Origin: Prorocentrum cordatum
Lineage: Eukaryota; Sar; Dinophyceae; Prorocentrales; Prorocentraceae
NCBI GenBank assembly: GCA_963575745.1
Contig: CAUYUJ010014194.1
Span: 942,001-1,006,000, forward strand
Length of the DNA: 64,000 nucleotides
Direction of reading: 5' to 3'
In this document: one piece after another, positions 1-10,937 of the stretch
Layout of the letters: the number at the start of each line of letters is the position of its first letter
Numbering within the stretch: position 1 is the first letter of the stretch
Notes under the pieces: model-generated
What the model saw: only the letters and a program-made list of their open reading frames with translations
Databases searched by the model: none
Told to the model about the DNA's origin: nothing
Position numbers and translations under genes: made by a program

Positions 1-1388
1 CTGGCTTCGGTTCTTTTTCTACAAGAACCCCCCCTGGGGCTTCGGCCCGTCCCACCGGGTTCCCTTCCCGAAAAAATCCATCCGCCAATGCCTTTGTTGC
101 CCCGAATTGGCCCAAGATGGCCTCCGAGACGGCCAAGATGGCCCAGGATGGCCTCCAAGATGCCTCTAAGATAGCCAAGATGGCCTCAAAGACGTCTAAG
201 ATGGCTCCAAGATGCACCCAAGACGGCCCAAGATGGCCTCAAAATGGTCTACGACTGCCCAAAAGGCCCGCAAGGGGCCTCCAAGACGGCCCAAGAGCCC
301 TCCAATACGTCCTCCAGGAAGGCTCGAAAGGGCTACAATCATTGATTTTCAATAAGTTTTTGGAGGAGTTTGGCATTTGCGCCTTTTCGGCTTTCCGACG
401 GCCCAAGAGGGCCCAAGAGGCCCCCAAGATCGCCCAAGAGGCCGCCAAGAGGGCCCCATGACGGCCCAAGTGGCCTCCAAGATGACCCCAAGAGGACCCC
501 AAGACGGCCCCCAGAGGGCCCCAAGACGACCCAAAAGGCCCCAAGACGCCCAAGATGACCTCTAAGACGGCCCTGGAACACCCCACGAGGGCCCCACCTC
601 GGCCCAGCAAGGCCTCCCAAACGGCTTCCGACGGCGTCAGACGGGCCAGGCGCCCACCAAAATGACCGAAGTTGGCTCGAAGCTTGCCCAAGACGGCCCA
701 AAACGCTTCCAAAAGGGCCTCCGGGAAGGCCAGAAAACGGCCAAACACTTAATTTCCATACGTTGTTGAAGGAGTTTGACATGTGCTTCGTTTCGGCATT
801 CCGACTGCCCGATACGGCCAAAGAGACCCCAAAGATCGCCCAAAGATCGCCCAATAGGCCTCCAAGATGGCCCCAGAACGGCCCAAGAGCCCTCCAAAAC
901 GACCCCAAGAGACCCCCAAGACGGCCCAGGAAGCTTTTAAGACGCCCAAGGTGGCCTCCTAGGCGGCCCTGGAGCATTCCAAGAGGGCCCCAAGTCGGCT
1001 CAGCGAGGCCCCCCAAGCGGCTTCCGACGGCGTCGGACGGGCCAGGGGCCCACCAAGACGGCCGAAGATGGCACTAAGATGACCCAAGACGGCCCAAGAG
1101 GCCTCCAGAAGGGCCCCCAGGAAGGCCCGAGAAGACCAACATCAATGATTTCCATGAGTTTTGCATGATTGTGGCATTTGCTTTTTGTTCGGCCTTCCGA
1201 CGGCCTTCCGACGGCCCAAGTGCCCCCAAAGATCGCCCAAGAGGGCCCCAAGAGGCCCCTCAGACGGCCCAAGAGGCCTCCTAGACGCTCAAAATGGCAC
1301 CAAAAACGGCCCAAGAGCCCTCCAAGACGTCCTCCAAGAAGGCTCGAAATGGTCAATATGGCCTCCAGGCAGCCAAGATGACCTTCAA

Positions 1389-1552
1389 GATGCCTACGTG
1401 TTCCCTGACGGCTTTCCAAGCCGATTCGGGGAACACATGGTCCGATAGCTTGGCAGGTCTGGCCTCAACGTTCGGCCACATAGGCGCTTCCAAAAAGGCA
1501 GGGGGCGGCGGTGATTCGCCGTAGGCGTCTTCGATCCGCCGCCCCCTGTTGC
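1389..1552 (-). repeat. Conserved ~165-bp block closing the superunit, copy 1
   Basis: About 165 bp of non-array sequence ends with GGCGGTGATTCGCCG and GGCGTCTTCGA. Closely similar copies lie at 2923-3085, 9122-9226 (partial), 9945-10088 and 42183-42302, each next to a CCAAGANGG array. Read on the minus strand, one frame keeps a peptide like EDAYGESPPPPAFLEAPMWP in several copies, which may reflect past coding or only nucleotide similarity. Function is unknown. Confidence 0.7.
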
Positions 1553-2922
1553 TTGGAACAAGGGTGCCTGGCGTGCTAGACGATTCCGGTTTTGGTTTTG
1601 GTTCTTTTCCTAAAAGAGCCTCCATGGGGCTTCGGCCCGTCCGGCCAGGGTGCCGGGAGGCGCTTCCAGGGCCGCAAACGACGTCAACGTCACGAAGAAA
1701 GTCTCCAACACGGCTCAAGACGGCCTCCAAGATGGCCACGTTGGCCCAAAATGGCCTCCAAGATGGTCCAAGATGGCCTCCAAGTCCGCCCAAGATGGTC
1801 CAAGACAGCCTCCAAGACGGCCTAAGAGAGCCCAAGATACGTCCAAAGTCGCTCCAAAAGCCTCCTAGACGGCCGCAAGAAGCCTTCAAGAGGTCCTGCA
1901 GGAAGGCCCGAAGAGACCATTTTTTTTGATTTGCCTTAGGTTTTTGAATAATTGTGCCATTCATTTCTTTTGTGCTTTCCGACGGCCCAAGACGGCCCGA
2001 GAGGCCCCGATCGCCCCCACAGCGCCCAAGAGGCCTCCAAGATGGCCCCAGGACTGCCCAAGAGGCCCCCCAAGACGGCCTCAAGAGAGCACAGAGACAA
2101 CCCAAGAGGCCTCCGAGACGCCCAAGATGACCTCTAAGACGGCCCTGGAGGCCTGCAAACGGCTTCCAACGGCGTCAGACCGGCCAGGCGCCCACCAACA
2201 TGGCCGAAATGGGCTCGAAGCTGGCCCAAGACGGCCCAGAAAGGCTTCCATGAGGGCCTCCAGGAAGGCCAGAAAAAGGCCAAACACATTGATTTCCCAT
2301 AAATGTTTGAAGGATTTGGACATTTGTTTCGTTTCGGCTTTCCGACAGCCCGATACGGACCAATGGCCCTCACAGATCGCCAAAAGATGACCCAAGAAGC
2401 CTCCAAGATGGCCCCAAAACGGCTCTAGAGGCCCCCAAAATGGCCCCAAGAGGCCCCTAAGACGGCCCAGGAGTTCTTTAAAACGCCCAAGATGACCTCC
2501 TAGTGGCCCTGGAGCATTCCAAGAGGGCCCCAAGTCGGCTCAGCGAGGCCCCCCAGACGGCTTCCGGCGGCGTCGGACGGGCCAGGGGCCCACCAAGACG
2601 GCCGAAGATGGCACTTAAATGGCCCAAGACGGCCCAAAAGGCCTCCAAGAGGGCCTCCAGAAGGCCTCCAAGAGGGCCTCCAGATCAATGGTTTCCCTTG
2701 AATTTGTGAAGGATTGTGGCATTTACATGTTTCGGCCTTCCGACGGCCTTCCGACGGCCCAAATGCCCCAAAACATCGCCCAAGCGGCCCAAGACGACCC
2801 CGAGAGGCCTCCAAGACGGCACAGCGAGGCCTCCAAGACGCTCAAAATGGCCTCCAAAACATCCTCCGAGAAGGCCCGAAAAAGACACAAAATGGCCTCC
2901 AGGCGGCCAAGATGACCTTCAA

Positions 2923-3085
2923 GATGCCCACATGTTCCCCGAGTGCTTTCCAAACCGATTCGGGGAACGCGTGGTCCGATAGCTTGGCAGGTCTGGCCTC
3001 GACGTTCGGCCACGTAGGCGCTTCCAAAAAAGCAGGGGGCGGCAGTGATTCGCCGTGGGCGTCTTCGATCCGCCGCCCCTTGTCG
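2923..3085 (-). repeat. Conserved ~165-bp block, copy 2
   Basis: Nearly collinear with 1389-1552, including the CCGATTCGGGGAACGCGTGG stretch, the short GGTGATTCGCC palindrome and the GCGTCTTCGATCCGCCGCCCC end. It closes the second 1.55-kb superunit. Confidence 0.7.
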
Positions 3086-3349
3086 ATTCATCGCCGGGGT
3101 GCCTGGCGTGCTGGATCCTCTCGGTTTTGCTTTTGTTTTTTTCCAAAGAACTCGCCCTGGGCCTGCGCGTCCAGCCAATGTCCCAGGAAGATGTTCAATC
3201 CGGAACAAAATCCCCCAAAATGGCTTAAGACGGCGCCGAGATGGCCACGTTGGCCCAAAATGGCCTCCAATCTGGTCCAAGATGGTTTCCAAGTTCGCCC
3301 AAGACGGCCCAAGATGGCCTCCAAGACGGCCCAAGAGAGGGCCACGGCC

Positions 3350-4120
3350 GGAGGCCGCTCGACACTTGGGCTGCGCCGGGCAACCTCCGAACCCAGACGT
3401 CCAGGCCGCGCTGGTTGCCGTGCCAGTCAACCATGCCGATGGGTTCCTCGCCAAGGTGGGCCCCAAACGTGGTTGGGAGGCGTCGAAGCCGTCGCTCCTC
3501 TCGGGCCAGCTCCCTGCCCTCCAGCATCATCTGTCGCGGGGCCCCGCGGTCGAGCTCGCCGCGGAAGCGCGCCGCGTTGCCGCTGAAGCCCTCGGGGCCC
3601 TCAGGCCAGCTGTGGAGCTGCGAGGCTTGCCAGACCTATTCCGCGCGCCGCTCGACGTAGCGATCACCGTCGGCGGTCTCGATCACCCAGCACTCGCGTC
3701 GGCGGTCCACGTAGGCGGGCCAGAGCAGCAGCCGTTCATGAGTCCACTGATCGCTGCGAACCGCACCAGCAGGCGGGCGCCTGGGAGCTTGTCGTCGCGG
3801 GTCGACATACTCCAGCGCCCAGCGATGCAGGCCGTCGCCAGAGCAGCCAGCCAGGGCAGCCACCTCCGCAGGCGCTCTTCCGCCTTGCCAGCACCTGTGG
3901 CGGCGGGGGCTCGGCGCGCACGCGCGCCGGGCACGGCGGCGCTGGCGGGCAGCCCGGGCACGGCGCGCACGGCGCCGGGTGGCAAGCGGGGCGCCGGGGG
4001 CACGGCAGCGGCCCCGCAAACGCCACCCGCGCCACCTCGGCCGCGGCCCCGCGCGCCAGCTCCCGCAGCTCGCCAAGGCCCCCGCCGCCAAGGCCGCGCA
4101 GAGGGCCGCCGCCATGCAAG
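3350..4120 (-). pseudogene. Decayed gag-like retroelement fragment
   Basis: On the minus strand, protein-like stretches appear in different frames. A Gly/Ala-rich start (LRGLGGGGLGELRELARGAA) is followed by a Pro/Cys-rich segment and a hydrophobic segment (RRWLPWLAALATACIAG). Then comes ECWVIETADGDRYVERRAE, an in-frame TAG at 3636-3638, and a charged stretch to about 3350 (MMLEGRELAREERRLRR). Loss of frame plus the stop show it is broken. The order hydrophobic segment, short beta-rich motif, acidic/basic helix resembles N-terminal polyprotein parts of dinoflagellate LTR elements, but no catalytic motif is present. A decayed host gene is possible. Confidence 0.35.
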
Positions 4121-4143
4121 GTGGCCTGGGCCCTCGGCGCGCG

Positions 4144-4480
4144 GTAGCTTAGAGCCAGGATGGCAGCAGCGATTGCCCTCTCAAAAACTGGTCACGACAG
4201 CCCGAAGGATTTAAGAGACGATGCGATGCGATGCGACGATGCGATGCGACGGCCCTTGGAGGCAGGAGGGGGGGCCCGCCTGCTCCGGCAGTGCGCCGGG
4301 CCGCAACAATAATGAACATCGTATGATTACAGCAGGCAATGAAGGACAGTGCAAGATGGGAAGATGGGTGAGACAACAGTGAAAAGACAAGGGCACGCGT
4401 GGCTATGCATGAGAATCAATCGCCAGCGGCGCACAAGAGGAAGAAATACCATAACTCTGCAACATGATGCGCAATGGCGG
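4144..4480. other. Intergenic, likely 3' flank of the non-LTR element
   Basis: No gene is supported. It contains a short GATGCGATGCGAC direct repeat (4217-4250) and unique sequence downstream, in sense, of the reverse transcriptase end. No poly(A) tract or clear element terminus was found. Confidence 0.5.
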
Positions 4481-4482
4481 CC

Positions 4483-5433
4483 TCAGATTTCAGCCCAGCG
4501 CTTCTTCTGCCCGGCTTGCGAGCGGCGGGACACGAAGCGATGCCGCGGGATCCAGTCGAGGGGCCGCGCGTTCCATCGGGTGTCTTCGCGCAGAGCACCC
4601 CTGGCGGCAAGCTCCCGCTTGTGCTCATGTGAGAGCGCAGTCCACTCTTCAACGTGGTGTTTTTCAGCTAAGCCCAGGCATGCGTGAGTGGCACGCCGGA
4701 TGCACTCTACCCAGCCCTCGTCCAGTCGCCGGTGGGTGCCCACCATGCTCCGCAGCATTCTCCTCTGTGCTGACTGAAGCTTTCTCTCCTGGTCCTTCTT
4801 CAACGTCCACGTTCCCGCTGCGTAGAGCACCGCCACCGCGGGCGCGACGCAGGCGCAGAAAAGCTGCGCGCGGTCTGCCAGAGGAAGCCGGCGGTCGCAG
4901 AGCACTGACTTCAACTTTGTGAAAGAAGCCCACCCAGCAGAGATTATGTTAGTCAGCTCCGTCTCGTGGCATGCATCGAACGTCAGTTTCCTTCCCAAAT
5001 ATTTCTCTGCTTCCCCGCGTTGTAATGCTCGAACATCGCGTCCCCCGCGCTGGACGTGCAGCGGTCGCTCTTCAGCATTCGTGAGCACAACCGTCTTCCC
5101 CATGCGCAGCTTCAGGCCATACTTTCTTGCCTCTGTTTCGGCATCAACGATCATTCGCGAAACATCTCTCTTGCACGTGCACGCTAACAGGACGTCGTCG
5201 GCGAAGCGAAAGGAAGTAAGGGGCTCGGACGGGTCATCAATCACAATGCCATAATACGGACCACACCTTCTTGTGTTCAAACTCGCCCATCTGCGCTTCA
5301 AGGTTCTGAATATTGCCTCCATTACCGCAATGCAAAGAAAAGAACTAATGGGGTCTCCCTGCTTGACCCCCCGCGCAATGTCGAACAAGCGGCTCTTTTC
5401 TCATGCTGAAGCTCTGGCCCCTTGCTTTGCGCA
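4483..5433 (-). pseudogene. LINE reverse transcriptase, C-terminal part
   Basis: In the same frame as the upstream part but separated by two TGA codons. It contains FDIARGVKQGDPISSFLCIAVMEAI, the catalytic RFADDVLLACTC, a K.G..LRMGKT segment and a thumb-like region (KYLGRKLTFD). The C-terminal region is rich in Trp, His and Arg (WIPRHRFVSRRS). The aspartates of RFADD are intact, so inactivation comes from the nonsense codons and the upstream array. Confidence 0.85.
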
Positions 5434-7746
5434 TCACCTCTTCAACAGATAGATGTACCCGTCCGGCACGTGCTGTTCTCGCAGCGCCTTCCACAAAGTA
5501 TCGTGCTCGACGGTGTCGAAAGCCTTTTCAAAGTCTACAAGCCCCATCCACAGTTCAGCATTGAACGCGTCGCTGGCCTCTGCAAGTAAGGTGACGGTCA
5601 GCTGATGATCTACTGTGCTGAATCCATTGCGATATGCCGCCTGGTCGACCGATTGGCCTTCTGAAATGGCGCCGCGGAGCCTGCCGCACAAGAGCTTGCT
5701 GAAGAGTTTGTACAAGATGGCTAGGATGGCGACCGGTCTGTAGTTCGGTGGCAAAGAGGCGTCTCCTTTTTCCCAACCCTCCCTTGGTTGGGTACTCGTT
5801 TTGAATAGAGCGCTCTGGTCGCCCCGTCCCCCCGCCCACCTGCCTCCTACCTCCTCCTCGCGGCGCCCTCTGGGGGGCTGCGATCTGCGCATCTGTCGCA
5901 TCCTGCGATCTTGCGCAACTGTCGGCACTTTCGTGGGCTCCTGGGAGGCCCGGCGGAGTGGGGGGACACGCGGATCGCGTCGGGACCTCGCGGCTCCCTG
6001 GGGGGGGGAGCTGCCAACTGCGCAACTGTCGGCACTTTCGTGGGCTCCTGGGAGGCCCAGCGGAATGGGGGGACACGCGGATCGCGTCGAGACCTCGCGG
6101 CCCCCTGCTGGGGGAGCTGCCAGCTTCAACTGTCGGCACTTTCGCGGGCTCCTGGGAGGCCCGGCGGAGTGGGGTGACACGCGGATCGCGTCGAGACCTC
6201 GCGGCCCCCTGCGGGGGGAGCTGCCAACTGCGCAGCTGTCGGCACTTTCGTGGGCTCCTGGGAGGCCCGGCGGAGTGGGGTGACACGCGGATCGCGTCGA
6301 GACCTCGCGGCTCCTTGCGGGCGGAGCTGCCAACTGTGCAATTGTCGGCACTTTCGTGGGCTCCTGGGAGGCCCAGCGGAGTGGGGTGACACGCGGATCG
6401 CGTCGGGACCTCGCGGCCCCCTGCGGGGGGAGCTGCCAACTGCGCAACTGTCGGCACTTTCGTGGGCTTCTGGGAGGCCCGGCGGAGCGGGGTGACACGC
6501 GGATCGCGTCGGGACCTCGCGGCCCCCTGCGGGGGGAGCTGCCAACTGCGCAACTGTCGGCACTTTCGTGGGCTCCTGGGAGGCCCAGTGGAGTGGGGTG
6601 ACACGCGGATCGCGTCGGGACCTCGCGGCTCCCTGCGGGGGGAGCTGCCAACTGCGCAACTGTCGGCACTTTCGTGGGCTCATGGGAGGCCCAGCGGAGT
6701 GGGGTGACACGCGGATCGCGTCGAGACCTTGCGCCTCCCTGCTGGGGGGGAGCTGCCAACTGCGCAATTGTCGGCACTTTCGTGGGCTCCTGGGAGGCCC
6801 AGCGGAGTGGGGTGACACGCGGATCGCGTCGAGACCTCGCGGCTCCCTGCGGGGGGAACTGCCAACTGCGCAACTGTCGGCACTTTCGTGGGCTCCTGGG
6901 AGGCCCAGCGGATGTTGAGTCGTTTTTTAGCAGCTTCGTGATGATGCATTCTGGTGCAAATTGGTTGGGTACGTCCCTGGGTAATTTGAACAGCGCTGTG
7001 ATGCGGCTCTCCATCCAGTCAGAGGGCAGACGTTGGCCCGTATTCAATATTGCGTTGAAGGTGCCCAGGATTAGCTCGCGCAGGAAGGGGCAATCCACCT
7101 TGACCATCTCAGCTGCGATCCCCTTGTCGTGGCAGGACCTGCCGTTCTGCATCTCCTGGATTGCGTCTCTCAGCTCATCTTCCGTGAAATCGGGCACCCA
7201 GTCTCCGCCGCACATCTCGTAGGAGAATGCCCTATTGCCTTGCCTTGAAACAGAATACAAATCCTCGTAGAACTGCGCGAAGACTTCCGCTATAGATGCT
7301 TCGTGCTCCAGATCCCCGCTCTTGTTTCTCACCTCCTTGATGTGCGTCTTCTTGCTCGTCCCCGTGATGGCGGCCAGACGCTGTAGACCACGGAATTCAC
7401 CGAGGATTTCTGCGATGTCGTCAACGCGCTGTTGGCTGAGCCTGTAACGAATCAGCTTCTGGATGGCTTTTCCCCACTCCACGCGCAATCGTTTCTTCTC
7501 CACTGGCGTCCACATGCAGGAAGCTGCCTCCGCAGGTGGATGAGCGTGCGGATTTTGATATCCAAGGTCGATGCAAATGTCTCCGGGTCTTTCGTATTCG
7601 AACACGACCTTGTCTTGTCTCGGCCCGCCGCTTCTTTCATGTACCGGTAAATCTCGTCCATTTTCTCTGCTGCTGAGAGCGCGCCCCACCGAGCCTCCCG
7701 GAGCATAGACTCGAGCTCTTGGGTGTACGATTGTCCAGGCACCCAC
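5434..7746 (-). pseudogene. LINE reverse transcriptase, N-terminal part, split by a tandem array
   Basis: A 770-codon open frame. The first ~260 codons are LINE linker and fingers (ESRITALFK). About 1.15 kb of 106-bp repeat follows, encoding repeats like AGPPRSPRKCRQL. The frame then returns to reverse transcriptase (ALFK, GDASLPPNYRPVAILAI, a D.EKAFDTVEH palm box) and ends at TGA 5434-5436. The ALFK segment occurs on both sides of the array because the flanking DNA is duplicated. The frame stays open only because all three frames of the repeat lack stops; the protein could not fold as a normal reverse transcriptase. Confidence 0.85.
5919..6912 (+). repeat. 106-bp tandem array (about 9.4 copies) inside the LINE
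   Basis: Units begin CTGTCGGCACTTTCGTGGGC at 5919, 6026, 6130, 6236, 6342, 6448, 6554, 6660, 6768 and 6874. Spacing is 104-108 bp, mostly exactly 106. Units differ at few positions, so the array is young or homogenised. Near-identical flanking segments (5784-5814 and 6961-6997) share TTGGTTGGGTAC at one end and AGCGCT at the other. Confidence 0.95.
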
Positions 7747-8139
7747 TTGTCACACCTCCGTTTCTTCTGTTTGGGCCGCCGATCCACGACGATGCCCAGA
7801 TCAAGGCGTACTGGTCTATGATCAGAGCCAACATCGACGCTCCCGTCCACAATACACTGCCGAATGATTTTTTGCTATTTTTTCAAACTGATGTCAACTA
7901 GTATGTAATCGAGTTGAGACCGGCGATCTGCGTTCCGGAAGGTCCACGCCTCTTCGGAGGCCGTTGCGAAAAACGAGTTTGCAATAACCATGTCGTGCAT
8001 CAAACTCCACTGTGAAAGCAGATCCCCCCTTTCGTTCCGGATTGGCATCGGATTATCGCCCATGAGACGAGAATCCTCGTGTTTAGAACGAGGGCCAATC
8101 TCTGCATTGAAATCCCCTGCTATTAAAAACCGGTGGCCT
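7452..8139 (-). pseudogene. LINE endonuclease region (broken)
   Basis: This is the C-terminal half of an exonuclease-endonuclease-phosphatase fold that would nick target DNA for target-primed reverse transcription. GHRFLIAGDFNAEIG gives the D-N pair; WTFRNADRRSQLDYILVD and later SDHRPVRLDL supply the late motifs. One TAG (7875-7877) lies between them in the same frame. Upstream of about 8140 the frame changes (DDRVERCLEELDNQHWDEATGF is read in another frame). After SDHRPV comes a linker toward the reverse transcriptase that shifts frame near 7520. Confidence 0.8.
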
Positions 8140-8254
8140 CGTCCCAGTGTTGATTATCCAACTCTTCCAAGCAACGCTCAACACGATCATCAAAATTCAT
8201 CCGGGTACTCCTCACTCAGGGTACTCCTCACTCTCCCTGGAAGGAATGTTGCGT

Positions 8255-8580
8255 TCTAAAGCTTCATCGCCACCGCGACGGCATCCTTCAGCGTCTTCGC
8301 GTCCGTCCCGATACCGGCTTCGGCAAACTTCCCTTCGTACAGCTCTACATCGCCGTCCTCCCCCTCCCCCTTCCATTCGCCGACTCAAATGCCACCTGCG
8401 AGAAGTACTCCTCGCCGGTAGTCGACCCGAACTTTCTCAGGAGCCATGCTGCTTACCTCAATCATCATTCTCTTGTACTTCCCGAGTGTCTTTCCGCGGA
8501 TCCGCTCTTCACGGCTCTTCGAAGACGATGCCCACAAAGGGCATCGCGTTGTCCCCAAAAACAATGAGATTCGTACCGCT
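8255..8580 (-). pseudogene. Frameshifted gene fragment, unknown protein
   Basis: Three protein-like stretches follow each other in different minus-strand frames: SGTNLIVFGDNAMPFVGIVF near 8570-8510; KYKRMMIEVSSMAPE then FGSTTGEEYFSQVAFESA near 8490-8380; and DGDVELYEGKFAEAGIGTDA ending ...VAVAMKL at a TAG near 8255. The composition is that of an ordinary folded protein, unlike the arrays around it. I do not recognise the family. It may be a retroposed host gene broken by indels; it lies just upstream (in sense) of the LINE. Confidence 0.45.
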
Positions 8581-9945
8581 CTTGAAGGATTATGGCGCTT
8601 GCTTCTTCTCGACCTTCCGACGGCCCGAGACGGCCCAAGAGCCCCCCAAGATCGCACCAAGATTACCCAAAGAGGCCTCCAAGATGGCCTCAGGAGGGCC
8701 CAAGAGGCCTCCAAAACGGCCCCAGGAGGGCCCCAGGACGGCCCAAGAGGCCACCAAAACGCCAAAAGTGGCCTCCAGGACGGCCCTGGAGCCCTCCAAG
8801 AGAACCCCAAGACGGTTCAGAGAGGCCCCCGAAAAGCCCCATGACAACCGTAGACGAGTCAGGAACGCCACATGACGGCCACAGACGCCCCCAACAAGCC
8901 CCCAAAGGCCCCCAAGAGGCCCAGGGACTTCCAAGTGCCACGAGGTTTCGGGTTAGGGTCGGGTCGGCCAACCCCTAGCCTCGCCCTAGCCAGGTGATGG
9001 TCCTCCTCCTCCTCCTCCTCCTCCTCCTCCTCCTCCCCCACCTCCTTATCCTCCTCTTCCTCCTTCTGCTACTCCCTTTTCCTTCTTCTCCTCATTATCA
9101 TTTTCCTCACGTGTCCCCCGAATTGTTTCAACTCTGACCCAACTTTCGGCCACATAGGCGCATCCAAAAAGGCACGGGGCGGCGGTGATTCGCCGCAGGC
9201 GTCTTCGAGCTGCCACCACCTGCGGTCCTGCCACAGGGGTGCACGGCGTGCCAAACATCTGGCAGGTGTTTTGTTCGTTCTTTTAAAACTCTAGGTGGGG
9301 TCTCGGCCCAGCCCGCCGGCCACCCAGAAATCTTCCAAATGTCAGAATATGTTGGTCCCATCGGCTCCAAGACGGCCAAGATGCACCTAAGATGCATCCA
9401 AGACGGCCAAGATGGCACCATGAGAGCCCAAGACAGCTCCAAGGTAACCTCCAAGACGGTCCCAAGATGCCTCCAAGACCACCAAAATGGCCCGAGAGAG
9501 TCCACGACGGCCCAAAGAAGCGCCCAGGAGACCCCAAGACGGCCCACTAGGCCTCTAAGAGGTCTCCCAAGAAGGCCCGAAGAAGCCCAAATCATTGAGT
9601 TCCCTGGGTGGTTGAAAGATTTTCGCATTTGCTTCAAAACGGCCTTCCGACAGCCCAAGACGGCGGCCACAGGACGCCCCCCGAGGCTCCCAAGAAGGCC
9701 CCCAAAGCGCTCTCAGACGACCCAAGAAGCCTACCCAAGATGGCCTTCAAGGCGACCCTGGAGCGCCCATGATGGCCCCAAGACGACCCAGAGAGGCTCC
9801 CAAGGCGGCACCCAACGGCATCAAACGGGCCAGGACCGTTTAAGACGGCCAAAGAGGCCCCAAAGAAGCCCCGAAGGCCCCCATGAGGCCCCCAAGAGGC
9901 ACCAAGAATGACCCAAAAAGCTCGTAAGAGGTTTCCTGACCCTCC
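8560..9945 (+). repeat. CCAAGANGG minisatellite, block 2
   Basis: Same degenerate unit as block 1, with its A/T-rich spacer type at 8565-8633 and 9588-9665. A CCT array lies at 9001-9060, and a partial conserved block at 9122-9226 is followed by the GTTCTTTT...GTCTCGGCCC segment seen at the start of block 1 superunits. Confidence 0.8.
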
Positions 9946-10088
9946 CCACGTGTTCGCCGAAAGGGCTTCCACAACAGCTGGAAGAACGCATGGTCCAATA
10001 GCGCGGCCACACTTTACCCAACCGTTTGCCCACTTAGGCGCATCTTAAAAGACGGTGGTCGCGGTGACTCGCCGTAGGCGTATTCGAA
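9945..10088 (-). repeat. Conserved ~165-bp block, copy 4
   Basis: Diverged copy of 1389-1552: it keeps the TGGTCCAATAGC stretch, the CACTTAGGCGCATC stretch and the terminal GGTGACTCGCCGTAGGCGTATTCGA. It lies between the array and a tetranucleotide microsatellite. Confidence 0.6.
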
Positions 10089-10470
10089 ATGAGTGTATAT
10101 ATTCAGACAGACATAGGCACATACATATCTACAAGCATACACGCACACATGCATGCATGCATGCATGCATGCATACATGTATACACCCGTGCACAAACCG
10201 ACGCATATACATACGCATTCATACATGCATACATTCATACATGCATACATACATACATACATACATACATCCATGAATGCATGCATACATACATACATAC
10301 GTACACACATGCTTACATACGTAAACATATACACGTACACACAACATAAACATAGTTACATCTATACATACAGACAGACCGACAAACATACATGCAAAAA
10401 TACAAACATGAATGCATACATACACACATAAATACATACAGACATGCGTACATACATACACACAAGAACC
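10089..10470. repeat. (CATA/CATG)n tetranucleotide array
   Basis: CATACATA with CATGCATG and CACA variants. Open frames on both strands read as His/Thr/Ile or Tyr/Val/Cys/Met repeats and are not genes. Confidence 0.95.
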
Positions 10471-10799
10471 GCACTTCATGGGCGCTTGCCTTGGGAACAC
10501 TCGGCAGCGCGTTTAAAACGGGGGGGGGCCCCCCCTCTCGAAAATTCGGCGCCGTCGAACAGAACCAGGGGGACTCCCTTCCCACCCACCGCCCCCCGAA
10601 CCCGAACGTCCCCCCCCCAGTCCCCGCGCCGGCACCGGCGCGCCGGCGACGACGGCGGCGGCGGCGGCTGGAAGCGCGGACGGCGGGAACGCGGCCGACC
10701 ACGACGATGACCATGACGAAAAAAGACAAGGCCCCGTGCAATCCTATCCTCGACCCTGAATGTCGGAATATTGATGGTCCCGGACTTCAGATGTAATTC
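10471..10799. other. GC-rich unique segment, no gene
   Basis: Contains a G9C7 inverted homopolymer pair (GGGGGGGGGCCCCCCC near 10521-10536) and a C-rich run at 10610. No supported coding sequence. Confidence 0.5.
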
Positions 10800-10904
10800 T
10801 TATGCATCGTCGCCGTCTCCGTCGCTGTCGTCGTCGTCGTCGCCGTCGTCGTGGTCCTCGTCGTGCTCGAAGTCGTTGTGGTCACCGTCGTGGTCGTCCT
10901 CGTT

Positions 10905-10937
<33 letters not shown>

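Larger units (their letters stand above)
1..3345 (+). repeat. Higher-order CCAAGANGG minisatellite, block 1
   Basis: A degenerate 10-11 bp unit of the type CCAAGANGG/CCCAAGAGG fills this block. A/T-richer spacers of about 65 bp interrupt it near 341, 750, 1143, 1919, 2288 and 2683; each has a GATTT..TTTG..GGCATTTG core followed by CTTTCCGACGGCCC. Their spacing (409, 393, 776, 369, 395) implies a subunit of about 390 bp. A longer period of about 1.55 kb is also visible: a GTTCTTTT...GGGGCTTCGGCCCGTC segment near 10 recurs near 1600, and a weaker version near 3130. Open frames here read as Lys/Arg/Pro-rich or Trp/Gly/Leu-rich repeats in all frames and are not genes. Confidence 0.85.
4483..8160 (-). 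mobile_element. Decayed APE-type non-LTR (LINE) retrotransposon
   Basis: Sense order on the minus strand is apurinic-type endonuclease then reverse transcriptase. Endonuclease marks are AGDFNAE (near 8100-8120), the R..QLDYIL segment (near 7910) and SDHRPV (near 7825). Reverse transcriptase marks are NYRPVAIL, a D.EKAFDTVEH box, GVKQGDP and the catalytic RFADD (5191-5211). The copy is dead: frameshift near 8140, TAG at 7875-7877, frameshift near 7520, a 106-bp array inserted in the fingers, and two TGA codons between 5390 and 5436. The 5' end is missing or unrecognised and no target duplication was found. Confidence 0.9.

Noticed and set aside
8945-8968. Telomere-like TTTCGGGTTAGGG
   Set aside because: A single degenerate unit inside a minisatellite, not an array.
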